From Amycolatopsis keratiniphila subsp. keratiniphila (lineage in GTDB: Bacteria > Actinomycetota > Actinomycetes > Mycobacteriales > Pseudonocardiaceae), in the NCBI RefSeq assembly GCF_001620365.2, contig NZ_LQMT02000039.1:191567-255566 (forward strand): a stretch of DNA of 64,000 nt. Direction: 5' to 3'. The notes under the pieces are model-generated. The model worked only from the letters and a program-made list of their open reading frames with translations, was not told the origin of the DNA and ran no database searches. This document shows positions 26,474 to 34,771 of this stretch, piece after piece. Position 1 is the first letter of the stretch. Each line of letters begins with the position of its first letter. The position numbers and the translations under genes are program-made.

Positions 26474-27844
26474 TCAGAGCCCGATCACCGGCGGGACCGG
26501 CTTTGTCTCAGTGCCGCCGAAGACGCTGTCAGGGTCGGCTTCCTGCAGGTACGAGGCGCGCTTGTGTTCCTCGTCCTCGCCGCCCTTGCCCTTGCCCGCA
26601 CCGGCACCCAGCGGGCCCATTCCCGGTGCGCCAGGCCTGCCCGCGCCCCCGGCGGGGCCACCGGGCATTCCGGGCCGCGCGATTTGACCGGGCTGACCGG
26701 GCGCCATCGCCCCACTGCCGCGACCGGGTCCAGGCGCCGAGCCGCTTCCAGGACCGCCGGACGAGCCCGAGCCTGGCCCGAAACCGCCGCCTGCGCCGGG
26801 CCCGAAGCCCGGCCCGAAACCGCCTCCGCCACCACCAGGGCCGAAGTTGGTCCCGCCGCCGGTGCCGGGACCGAAGGACGGCGGCTGGTAACCCGGATAG
26901 GACGAAGGCTGCGGAGGCGTGTACCCCGCCGCCCGAGTGCCGTCGTCGTACTGCCCGGGGCGGTAGCCCGGATCTGACGGCTGTGGGCGAGGGATCTCGT
27001 ACGGCCTGTGGTTCGGCGTTTCGGGGCCGGACGGTGGAGGTCCCGACGACGGGATCGGCGGCTGCACCCCGCCGGGAGGCGGCCGATACCCGTCTCCACC
27101 GGAATCGGAGCGCCCGTCGAACCCGCGAACCTTGCCGCCGTCGCCAGGGCCGGGCCGGCTGTCGTCGACCTTGAAATCCCCGCCGTCGAAAGCGCCGAGC
27201 TGCCCGTAGTCGATGGTCCGGCCTGCGTTGTTCGAAGTGGACTGGGCGTTGTAGGCGTTGTAGCGCTCGAGATTCGCCTGCGCCTTTTGGTTGTACTGGT
27301 TGACCTTGTCTTCGGTGTCGGTGTCCCACGGCGTCACGTCGTCGTAGGTGCCCGTGGTCGGTGGGTCGGCGGCGACTTCGCGGTCCAGCGAGTTCTTCAG
27401 CGACACGAACTGATCCAGCTGCGTCTGCGTCAGCCCCGAATTGCGCTCCAGGCTCGATGACGCCGAGGTGGAGGAGTCGGCGAGCGGCTGAAGCTTCGCT
27501 CGCGCGGCGTCCGCGGCTCCACCGGTCCAGGCGGACTCCAACGCTGTCATCACGTCGCGGGTCCCGTCATGGAGCTGGGTCTGGTTCCGCGCCTGCTCAC
27601 CGCCGACCCTGCGCGCCTCTTCCAACGAGCCGGTGCCAGGGCCGTTCACGACGGCTTCGAGCAGCTGCTTGGGCGTCAAGCCGCCTTGATTGACCGCGCC
27701 GGAGCCGTCACTCGCGTTCGAGGCGACGATGCCACCGACGATCGCGCCGACCGGCCCGCCCACGGCGAAACCGGCCACCGCACCGGCCCCGGTCTTGCCG
27801 AGCAGGCCGGTGGCCGCCTCCCACACATCCCCGAACAAACCCAT
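26474..27844 (-). CDS. PPE/WXG-like T7SS substrate with Gly/Pro-rich tail
   Basis: 456 residues from ATG 27844 (GGGGAGGG upstream). A Gly/Ala glycine-zipper-like segment (residues 14-45) is followed by a helical domain with GPGTGSLEEARRVGGEQ, WTGGAADAAR (WxG turn) and NQYNQKAQANLERYN. The second half is Pro/Gly-rich low-complexity and ends in SVFGG...PVPPVIGL. The helical motifs and the C-terminal FG...PPVIG motif recur in the 59,544-60,884 protein, so they are paralogues. It likely folds with a small partner and EspG before export. Confidence 0.85.
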   Translation of the reverse strand: MGLFGDVWEAATGLLGKTGAGAVAGFAVGGPVGAIVGGIVASNASDGSGAVNQGGLTPKQLLEAVVNGPGTGSLEEARRVGGEQARNQTQLHDGTRDVMTALESAWTGGAADAARAKLQPLADSSTSASSSLERNSGLTQTQLDQFVSLKNSLDREVAADPPTTGTYDDVTPWDTDTEDKVNQYNQKAQANLERYNAYNAQSTSNNAGRTIDYGQLGAFDGGDFKVDDSRPGPGDGGKVRGFDGRSDSGGDGYRPPPGGVQPPIPSSGPPPSGPETPNHRPYEIPRPQPSDPGYRPGQYDDGTRAAGYTPPQPSSYPGYQPPSFGPGTGGGTNFGPGGGGGGFGPGFGPGAGGGFGPGSGSSGGPGSGSAPGPGRGSGAMAPGQPGQIARPGMPGGPAGGAGRPGAPGMGPLGAGAGKGKGGEDEEHKRASYLQEADPDSVFGGTETKPVPPVIGL

Positions 27845-27923
27845 CGAAGCCCTCCCCGGCCCAATCGGTCGATGTCTTGCGCTCACGCACAATACCGTGC
27901 CGATCACACCTGGTAGACGGGTT

Positions 27924-28295
27924 TCAGCCGAGAAGGCGAGCCTGGAGCCTGGTGAGCGGCCGGAGCGCCAGGAAGATCGGAACGGCCATCCCGGCGGCGA
28001 TGAGGAAGTGCACGATCCACGCTCCCGCCAGCGTCGGCCCGCCCCACGTGCCCTCGGGATCGCTGCCGGTCCAGAAGAGCCCGTAGGTCGCGATGCGCCC
28101 GACGAGGTAGAACAGCAGCAAAGCGAGCAGGAACGCGACCGCGCTCGGACCGAAGGCCGCCACGTACCGCGGCCGCGACCCGCTCTCGTGCCCGAGCCAG
28201 CGCCGCGTCAGTCCACGCTGGACCTTCGCGCCACCGAAATACCCCGGAAGCGCGAGAAGCGCGTAGACCGCGCGTTTCCAGTCCGAAATCGTCAT
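27924..28295 (-). CDS. Small membrane protein
   Basis: 123 residues from ATG 28295 (MTISDWKRAVYALLALPGY). Hydrophobic segments lie at about 45-68 and 88-110, with a shorter one near the N-terminus. A basic juxtamembrane stretch (GGAKVQRGLTRRWLGHESGSRPR) follows the first. No family recognised. It lies between two T7SS accessory transcription units and diverges from the YbaB-like gene at 28,487. Confidence 0.65.
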   Translation of the reverse strand: MTISDWKRAVYALLALPGYFGGAKVQRGLTRRWLGHESGSRPRYVAAFGPSAVAFLLALLLFYLVGRIATYGLFWTGSDPEGTWGGPTLAGAWIVHFLIAAGMAVPIFLALRPLTRLQARLLG

Positions 28296-28486
28296 ATCCG
28301 GCACGCTACGGCCCGCTGACCTGCGGGAACATGGGGTAAGCCGTCGGATCCGGTAGGGAAAACCGGAGGCCGCCTGTGGTGATCCACACGACCGGGGTGC
28401 GGATGTCCGCCAAACGTTCCCCGATGTCAGACGCGTATGCCACACTCGGTCGCCGAACGGCTACGACGTGAACAGGGGAGGTTCGC

Positions 28487-29035
28487 GTGTCGAACCCTGA
28501 GCAGCTCTTCGCTGATTTCGAGGCCAAACTGGCCGACGCCCAGCGGAAGGCGAATCAGATGCGCACCGAGATCGAAAGCGTCTCGGTGTCCGAACGCAGC
28601 AAAGACGGCCAGATCTCGGTCAAGGTCAACTACGCGGGGAACCTCGTCGGCCTGGAGATCGGCCCGTCCGTGCGGGACAACCCGGCGCTCGCGCAGGAGA
28701 TCCTCCGCGTCGTCCAAAGCGCGCAGAGCAAACTCGCGGGCGCGATGCAGACCGGCGTGCCGTCCATCGCGGGCACCGAAACGATGAACGAGCTGGTCAA
28801 CCAGCTGCACAACGAGTACCCGGAACCCGAACCGACGGGCTACGTCGAGGGCGGCCACCAGGAAGCGGACGAGGACGACCGCTTCGTCGCCGAAGACGAG
28901 CTCGACGCGCCTCCGCCCCCTCCCGCCCCGAAGCCGCCGACACCCCCGGCCCCGCCCGCGCCGCCGCGAGCCGCGCGACGGCAGCAGACGGACCACGAGG
29001 ACGACTACTTCACCGGCGGCGACTTCCTGCGCTGA
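28487..29035 (+). CDS. YbaB/EbfC-like protein leading a T7SS cluster
   Basis: 182 residues from GTG 28487, with GGGGAGG nine bases upstream. The YbaB/EbfC fold is visible: a long N-terminal helix (FEAKLADAQRKANQMRTEIE), a beta sheet (ISVKVNYAGNLVGLEI) and a helix. The C-terminal tail is acidic and Pro-rich (PPPPPAPKPPTPPAPPAPP). It is paralogous in layout to the 14,582-15,187 gene, which also heads a WXG100/toxin operon. Likely a DNA-binding or substrate-handling protein; inferred. Confidence 0.85.
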   Translation: MSNPEQLFADFEAKLADAQRKANQMRTEIESVSVSERSKDGQISVKVNYAGNLVGLEIGPSVRDNPALAQEILRVVQSAQSKLAGAMQTGVPSIAGTETMNELVNQLHNEYPEPEPTGYVEGGHQEADEDDRFVAEDELDAPPPPPAPKPPTPPAPPAPPRAARRQQTDHEDDYFTGGDFLR

Positions 29036-29059
29036 GCGGGTTCTTGAGGGAGGGAAAGC

Positions 29060-29377
29060 ATGGGAGAGCCACAAGGCAGTGAAGATTTCAAGGTCGATCC
29101 CGCGGAGCTCGCCGCACATCGCAACACGATCGACTATCTGGGGCAACGAGTCGCGATGACGGGATCTGCCGCAGACGCGGCAATGGGCGACGAAGCATTC
29201 GGCCTCGTCGGAATCCCGCTCGCCGCGATCTGCGCCACCGTCCAAAGCTTGGCGCGGAGCGCGATCGAGTCGGCTGTCGAAGCTTCGGCCGACCATGCCG
29301 ATCGTGTGCACACCTGGCAGCAAAGGAAGCAAATGCAGGAGGACGAGTTCAAAAGCCTCTTCAAGGTGGAGGACTGA
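29060..29377 (+). CDS. EspC-like (DUF2580-type) T7SS protein
   Basis: 105 residues. The two-helix protein begins with FKVDPAELAAHRNTIDYLGQ and carries GDEAFGLVGIP in the centre, a pattern of EspC/DUF2580-type secreted ESX accessory proteins. It lies 24 bp after the YbaB-like gene and three bp before the 410-aa WXG protein, so the three are probably co-transcribed and the products may form a pair for export. Confidence 0.8.
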   Translation: MGEPQGSEDFKVDPAELAAHRNTIDYLGQRVAMTGSAADAAMGDEAFGLVGIPLAAICATVQSLARSAIESAVEASADHADRVHTWQQRKQMQEDEFKSLFKVED

Positions 29378-29380
29378 CCG

Positions 29381-30613
29381 ATGGCAGAAACCCCCGTTGC
29401 GGCTCCGGGCCCCAATCCGCTGATCAAGACAGACGCCGCTCAGGATGAGAGCTCGCTCGAAGGCGCGGGAATCCTCCAAGACTTCTGGGACACCGGCGCC
29501 AAGATCGCGAGCGGAGACTGGGCGGAAGGGTTGGCGAACCTCGCCAACGGGGCGATGGGCTTGGCCGATCTCGTCGCCGATCCCATCGGGACTCTGGCGG
29601 CTTCGGCGTTCGGTTGGATCATCGAGCACGTCCCGTTTCTCCGTGAGCCACTCGATTGGCTCGTCGGTGATCAGGTCGCCTTGGACAACATGATCGGGAC
29701 CTGGGAGAACATAGGCAAAGAACTCGAGTCGGTCAGCGAAGACCTGGGCAAGGCCGTCGACCGCGAAAGTGCGAATTGGACCGGTGATGCTGCGGACGCC
29801 TATCGGGCCTTCGCCAAGAATCGGGCCGATCTGTACGCGGGTATCGCCTCGGGTGCGAACTCCATCGGGACGCTGGTCAGCGTATGCAAGATGATCCTCG
29901 CGGTCGTGCGAACCATCGTCCGTGACTTGATCTCCGAGTGTCTCGGGAAGCTCATAAGCATCGCGATGCGTTACCCCGGGCCGGCGATGCCCGCCGGTAT
30001 CGCCGCCGAGGGGACACCGAAGGCCATCGGCTACGCGAACAAATGCGTCGGTTGGATCAAGAAGCTGACCAAGGCGTTCGACAAGGCGAAGGGCCTCTTC
30101 AAGCGTCTCACGGATGGCTTCGACAAGATCAAGGACGCCCTGACTCCGAAGGCGCTGAAGAAGTTCACCGGTGGTGGGAAGAAGGCAGTCGACAGCCCAG
30201 TTGACACCACCTTCGCGTCGAAGGTCGCAGAGGCGAGAAAGGATCTGCCTGAGACTCGCAAGCACATCTTTGGTTTGGAAGGCACAGCCAAAGACAAAAG
30301 CCTCACCGACAACCTGGCGCAAGTGAAGGAAAATATGACTGGGCGCCTCAAGGAAAAATACGGCGAAGACTTCCAGTCGAACCTCGTCAAGGAGAAACGC
30401 AAGGCTATCGGGAAAAAGATCGACGAGACGGTAGGCGACGTTTTCGGCGAGGAGGAGGAGCCGCCCAGCAAGAAGGCGCCGCCTCCAGCCGGGGTCATGG
30501 GTCCATACAGTGCGGCAGGCGCACCACAAAAGTCTCCTGACTCCGAGAATCAAGCAGCCGAGCCACCGATCTTCGAGCAACAGGGTGGGCAGCGGATCTC
30601 TGGGTCCCTGTAG
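29381..30613 (+). CDS. WXG-domain T7SS substrate with charged C-terminal region
   Basis: 410 residues. Residues 105-165 contain a WXG-type helical hairpin (ANWTGDAADAYRAFAKNRADLY), preceded by a helical leader (WAEGLANLANGAMGLADLVAD) and followed by hydrophobic helices (170-215). From 225 on it is Lys-rich (KKLTKAFDKAKGLFKRLTDG, KEKRKAIGKKIDETVGDVFG), then Pro-rich. The layout is that of a secreted T7SS effector, but I recognise no toxin fold in the C-terminus. The membrane protein that follows could be its partner or immunity protein. Confidence 0.75.
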   Translation: MAETPVAAPGPNPLIKTDAAQDESSLEGAGILQDFWDTGAKIASGDWAEGLANLANGAMGLADLVADPIGTLAASAFGWIIEHVPFLREPLDWLVGDQVALDNMIGTWENIGKELESVSEDLGKAVDRESANWTGDAADAYRAFAKNRADLYAGIASGANSIGTLVSVCKMILAVVRTIVRDLISECLGKLISIAMRYPGPAMPAGIAAEGTPKAIGYANKCVGWIKKLTKAFDKAKGLFKRLTDGFDKIKDALTPKALKKFTGGGKKAVDSPVDTTFASKVAEARKDLPETRKHIFGLEGTAKDKSLTDNLAQVKENMTGRLKEKYGEDFQSNLVKEKRKAIGKKIDETVGDVFGEEEEPPSKKAPPPAGVMGPYSAAGAPQKSPDSENQAAEPPIFEQQGGQRISGSL

Positions 30614-30642
30614 GACTCTAAGCGACGTGAAAGGAACGCCAA

Positions 30643-31788
30643 GTGATCGATGACCGGTTGGTGATCTCACGAACGCCCGGCGTCATCGGTCATCTGGTGC
30701 TGGTGATCCTTTTCGGCACCTTGACCGTGGTCATGGCGATCGCCGTGGTCGGCGATTACCAGTTGGCAGTGCGCATCGTGGCCGGGGTCCTCTGCGCCGT
30801 GTTCATCTACTGCGGAACCATCGAGTTCCGTAACTACCGGACGCCCCCTCCCGCTGATGAACTGATTTTCGATCTTGCGGGAATCAGGCGCATCAAGGGT
30901 GGCGTGGTGGCCTGGAGCGCCAGGTGGGAGGACATCGCGAAAGTCATCCTGAGCCTCAAGTTTCGCGAGTACTCCCCGTACCGTTCCGGATCTGACGACT
31001 TCACTCTGGTCATTCGCCCGGGATCGGGTTTCGACGCGCTGTCCGCTGGATTGGCCCGTGAACCCGATGGAGACCTCCAAGTGGCCGACGTGGACCTCAG
31101 GCATCGTGAGCTGAAGCTGCTGATGCCCTTTCTCGTGAAACATGTCGATGTCGCGATCGAGGACGACAACACCGCCGTGCGGACTGTGCCCGACGAACCG
31201 GTGGTGGTCACGGCCCACGAGGAAGCTCTTGACGTCGTGGACGACGTGGTGAAGATCCACGTCAACGGATGGGACAAGCGCAAGCTGGGGGTCTTTCGGT
31301 TCGCGGCCCTGATGATCGAGGTCACGGCCGTGGTGGTCGCTGCCGCCGCTGAGGGCTCAGTGCGCGTCTGCGCGCTTGTAGTGCTCTTCGGACTCTTTGT
31401 GGTGACGATGGTGGTCGAAGCCTTCGAAGGAGCGACGCACGAGAAGAAGAGAAAGGTCGTCCTGGAACTCGGACCTCGCGGCTTCTACTTCCGGACCTAC
31501 GGCACCTTCGTCGGAGTGTGGTGGCACGAGATCGACGCGGTGCGGTGGGGAGTCGACCATGGCTCCACCTACTTGGACTTCCTGCCGGGATCGGACATGT
31601 TCGCGATCCGCCATCCGAAGCTGGCTGAATTGACCAGAAGTGATCCGTACAACGACGAGTCCGAAAGTCTCGCCGGTGGTTGGTATCGGCTGGGGCGCCC
31701 GTTCAGCGTGAACGCGAGGCGTGAGTTCGAAAGCAGTATGCGGACATCAGACCGTGTGGAATTCCGGGAGACGGCGGTAGCAAGCTGA
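30643..31788 (+). CDS. Membrane protein with two PH-like repeats
   Basis: 381 residues from GTG 30643 (AAAGGA upstream). Two tandem halves each consist of a pair of transmembrane helices (about 12-58 and 218-262) followed by a beta-rich soluble domain (ELIFDLAGIRRIKGGVVAWS; VVLELGPRGFYFRTYGTFVG) with a Trp-containing strand, resembling bacterial PH-like domains. No enzymatic motif. Placed directly after the WXG substrate gene at 29,381, it may protect against or anchor that product; this is only a positional inference. Confidence 0.65.
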   Translation: MIDDRLVISRTPGVIGHLVLVILFGTLTVVMAIAVVGDYQLAVRIVAGVLCAVFIYCGTIEFRNYRTPPPADELIFDLAGIRRIKGGVVAWSARWEDIAKVILSLKFREYSPYRSGSDDFTLVIRPGSGFDALSAGLAREPDGDLQVADVDLRHRELKLLMPFLVKHVDVAIEDDNTAVRTVPDEPVVVTAHEEALDVVDDVVKIHVNGWDKRKLGVFRFAALMIEVTAVVVAAAAEGSVRVCALVVLFGLFVVTMVVEAFEGATHEKKRKVVLELGPRGFYFRTYGTFVGVWWHEIDAVRWGVDHGSTYLDFLPGSDMFAIRHPKLAELTRSDPYNDESESLAGGWYRLGRPFSVNARREFESSMRTSDRVEFRETAVAS

Positions 31789-32104
31789 GGAGCCCGCCCA
31801 CCGGGGCGCCGCCGGCGCCGATCACTCGGGGGGCTACGTGATCGACGCCGGCGACCCGATGCCCTCTTCCCGACGGAAGCCGGGATCGGGGCAACGTCAC
31901 CGCTTGGACGCGGCAACGCATCTCAAGAGCGGGCGTGATCGCCGAAGTGACGCCCGGGGGAAGGTTATCCCCCGAAAGAGTGACGGCGTTCCGCTGCTCG
32001 CCTGATTGTCGCACTACGCGCCGAGAAAGTTACAAAGTTCTTCACATCTTCGCCTGGAGAAGGGTCTCGACCGGACAACTGCTGGTCATGGCATGGTCTC
32101 TTCC
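31789..32104. other. 316-bp intergenic region
   Basis: No open frame with coding character. A GC hairpin GGCGCC-gcc-GGCGCC at 31805-31819 follows the upstream stop by 16 bases and lacks a U-run. A direct repeat AAAGTT-ac-AAAGTT lies at 32026-32039, in the likely promoter zone of the ribokinase gene. Nothing else recognisable. Confidence 0.5.
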
Positions 32105-32965
32105 ATGACTTCTCAGGTGCTGGTCATCGGGTCCGCCAATGCCGATCTCGTCGTCCCGGTCGATCGGCGACCTGGTGGTGGCGAAACCGTACTCGGTGGC
32201 GACACGATCTTGTCGCCGGGTGGCAAGGGCGCCAACACCGCGGTCGCCGCGGCCCGGCTCGGGGCGGATGTCGCGTTGCTCGGCGCGGTCGGCGACGACC
32301 CGTACGGCGATTTGCTCAAGCGGTCGCTCGCCGAGTCCGGGGTGGACACGGGTTCGCTGCGCACGAGCGAGCGCCCGACGGGGATCGCGTACATCACAGT
32401 CACGCCGGACGGCGAGAACTCGATCCTCGTCTCGCCCGGCGCCAATTCCGCCTTGCGGCCCGAGGACGTCGACCTCGACGGCGCCGAGATCGTGGTGTTG
32501 TCGCTGGAGATCCCGCTCGAAACCGTCGAGCACGCCGTCGCGAAGGCCGTCGAACACCAAGTGAAGACGCTGCTGAATCTGTCCCCGGCGGCCGAACTGT
32601 CGACGAAGACCCTGAAGGGGCTCGACGTCCTCCTGGTCAATGAGCACGAGGCCGCGTTCCTGCTCGGTGGCGAGGCGGATTTCCCCAAGTTGCTCAACCT
32701 CGGGCCGAAGGCCGCGGTCGTGACGCTCGGCGCGAAGGGGGCGGCGGTGGTGACGGCCGACGGGGTGACGGAGGTGTCGTCACCGAAGGTCGAGGCCGTC
32801 GACACGACGGGTGCCGGCGACGCTTTCGCGGGGGCGCTCGCCACTTCGCTCGCGAAGGGCGAGGAACTGGTCGATGCGGCGCGCAAGGCGGTGAAGGTGG
32901 CGGCGATCACGGTGACCCGCCAAGGCGCGCAGCCTTCGTATCCGACGGCGTCCGAACTGGAATGA
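32105..32965 (+). CDS. rbsK: Ribokinase (PfkB family)
   Basis: 286 residues from ATG 32105; an ATG at 32093 would add four residues. PfkB-family sugar kinase: N-terminal GSANADLVVPVDRRPGGGE, substrate-binding GGKGANTAVAAARLG (39-53), and C-terminal DTTGAGDAF with catalytic Asp239. The sequence is most like ribokinase, which phosphorylates ribose at O5 with ATP. No rbs transporter is adjacent; the next gene is PTS enzyme I, so the gene may serve a different sugar. The symbol is by similarity only. Confidence 0.85.
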   Translation: MTSQVLVIGSANADLVVPVDRRPGGGETVLGGDTILSPGGKGANTAVAAARLGADVALLGAVGDDPYGDLLKRSLAESGVDTGSLRTSERPTGIAYITVTPDGENSILVSPGANSALRPEDVDLDGAEIVVLSLEIPLETVEHAVAKAVEHQVKTLLNLSPAAELSTKTLKGLDVLLVNEHEAAFLLGGEADFPKLLNLGPKAAVVTLGAKGAAVVTADGVTEVSSPKVEAVDTTGAGDAFAGALATSLAKGEELVDAARKAVKVAAITVTRQGAQPSYPTASELE

Positions 32966-33021
32966 TGTCTTCTTCTGTGTTCTGCTGATGGCTATGAGCC
33001 AGCTCACGCCGCTTATGAGAT

Positions 33022-33035
33022 ATGGTCTAGACCAT
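33022..33035. promoter_or_regulatory. DasR-type (dre-like) operator overlapping ptsI start
   Basis: Perfect palindrome ATGGTCTAGACCAT. Its core TGGTCTAGACCA equals the core of the dre consensus bound by the GntR-family regulator DasR in streptomycetes, where PTS and chitin/GlcNAc genes are controlled. The last two bases fall in the ptsI start codon (33034), so binding would block transcription start or early elongation. No DasR gene is in the window. Confidence 0.8.
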
Positions 33036-34668
33036 GCCGTCTGAGTCACTGTCCGGGGTCGCCGTCAGTCCCGGCCGCGCGAGCGGTCCTGTCGTCCGGG
33101 TCGCCGAACCGCTCGGTGAACCCGCGAGCACGCCGGCACCGGCCGATCCCGCCGCCGAGGCCGCCCGGATCGCCCCGGCCGCGCAGATCGTGGCGGGCAG
33201 GCTCGAGAAGCTCGCCGAGACGGCGACCGGTGAGGCCGCGACGATCCTCATCACCACCGCGGCGATGGCAGCCGACCCGGCGCTCGTCTCCTCGGCGGAG
33301 CAGCTGGTCAAGGAGCAGAACTTGCCCGCGCCGCGTGCGGTGCACCAGGCGGCGGGGAAGTTCGCCGACGCGCTCGCGGCCGCCGGCGGCTACATGGCCG
33401 AGCGGGCCCGCGACGTCCTCGACGTGCGCGACAGGCTCATCGCCGAACTGCTCGGCATCGCACCTCCCGGCGTTCCCGACCTCGCCTCGCCGAGCGTGCT
33501 CGTCGCCCGCGACCTCGCGCCCGCCGACACCGCGGGCCTCGACCCGGACAAGGTGCTCGCGCTCGTCACCGAAGAGGGCGGCCCCACCAGCCACACCGCG
33601 ATCCTCGCCCGCGCGCTCGGCATTCCCGCCGTCGTCGCGGTCCGCGGGCTCCTCGCGCTCGACGCGCAAGCGCTTGCGGTGGACGGTGACACCGGCGTCG
33701 TCGAGGTCGCGGACCCGGACGCCGAGGTCGTCACGGCCGCCAAGATCGGCGCGATCGAGTGGGACGGCACCGGCGCGACCTCCGACGGCCACCGCGTGAA
33801 GGTGCTCGGCAACGTCGGTTCCGCCACCGACGCCAAGGCCGCCGCGGAGGCGGGCGCGGAAGGCGTCGGCCTCTTCCGCACCGAGTTCTGCTACCTCGAC
33901 GCCTCTTCCGAGCCGAGCGTCGAAGAACAGCGCAAGGCCTACACCGCCGTGCTCACGCCGTTCCGCGGCAAGCCGGTCATCGTCCGCACCCTCGACGCGG
34001 GCGCGGACAAACCCCTCGCCTTCCTGGAGCCCGAGGACGAGCCCAACCCGGCCCTCGGCGTACGCGGCCTTCGCGTCGCTTTCGACCGTCCCGAGATCCT
34101 CGACCGCCAGCTCGAAGCCATCGCTGGCGCCGCTCAGGACTCCGGCGCCGAGGTCTCGGTGATGGCTCCGATGGTCGCCACCGCCGCCGAGGCAGCCTGG
34201 TTCGCCGAGCGCGTCCGCGCCGCCGGAATCGCCCGCGCGGGTGTGATGATCGAGATCCCGGCCGCCGCGCTGACCGCCCGCGAGATCCTCGACGCGGTCG
34301 ACTTCGTCTCCGTCGGCACCAACGACCTCGCGCAGTACACCTTCGCCGCGGATCGCCAGCTCGGCGCGGTCGCCAAGCTCAACGACCCGTGGCAGCCGGG
34401 GCTGCTGCGCCTGCTCAAGGTCATCGGCCAGGCCGCGAAGGACACCGGCAAGCCCGCCGGCGTCTGCGGTGAGGCCGCCGCCGACCCGAGGCTCGCGCTG
34501 GTGCTGGCCGGGCTCGGCCTGACCAGCCTCTCGATGAACGCGCCCGCCGTGCGCGCGGTCGGCGCGAGCGTGGCGGCCACGACGCTGGCCGAATGCGAGG
34601 CACTGGCCGACGCGGTTCTGGCCACGTCGGACCCGGTGTCCGCGAGGCAGGCCGCCGCCAAGCGGTAG
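33034..34668 (+). CDS. ptsI: Phosphoenolpyruvate-protein phosphotransferase (PTS enzyme I)
   Basis: 544 residues from ATG 33034 (LSGVAVSPGRASGPV is the normal EI start). EI transfers phosphate from PEP to HPr in the cytoplasm as the first step of PTS sugar uptake. The phosphorylated His is His187 in GGPTSHTAI. The PEP-binding C-terminal domain shows GVGLFRTEFCYLD, ALGVRGLR, SVGTNDLAQYTFAADR and CGEAAADP. No Shine-Dalgarno is evident upstream; the start codon lies inside the dre-like palindrome. ptsH and crr are not next to it. Likely DasR-repressed and GlcN6P-induced, by analogy. Confidence 0.95.
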   Translation: MPSESLSGVAVSPGRASGPVVRVAEPLGEPASTPAPADPAAEAARIAPAAQIVAGRLEKLAETATGEAATILITTAAMAADPALVSSAEQLVKEQNLPAPRAVHQAAGKFADALAAAGGYMAERARDVLDVRDRLIAELLGIAPPGVPDLASPSVLVARDLAPADTAGLDPDKVLALVTEEGGPTSHTAILARALGIPAVVAVRGLLALDAQALAVDGDTGVVEVADPDAEVVTAAKIGAIEWDGTGATSDGHRVKVLGNVGSATDAKAAAEAGAEGVGLFRTEFCYLDASSEPSVEEQRKAYTAVLTPFRGKPVIVRTLDAGADKPLAFLEPEDEPNPALGVRGLRVAFDRPEILDRQLEAIAGAAQDSGAEVSVMAPMVATAAEAAWFAERVRAAGIARAGVMIEIPAAALTAREILDAVDFVSVGTNDLAQYTFAADRQLGAVAKLNDPWQPGLLRLLKVIGQAAKDTGKPAGVCGEAAADPRLALVLAGLGLTSLSMNAPAVRAVGASVAATTLAECEALADAVLATSDPVSARQAAAKR

Positions 34669-34771
34669 CAAAGGTCCCCCGCTCCCAAAATCGGATCCGG
34701 GGGCATGTCGAAATCCGGTCCACCACTTCGACGCCTAGGTGAAGACACCGAAGCGACGAAAGGACCGGACC

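Noticed and set aside
34676..34703. Terminator after ptsI (CCCCCG / CGGGGG)
   Set aside because: Only six base pairs with a 16-nt loop and no U-run; too weak to annotate.
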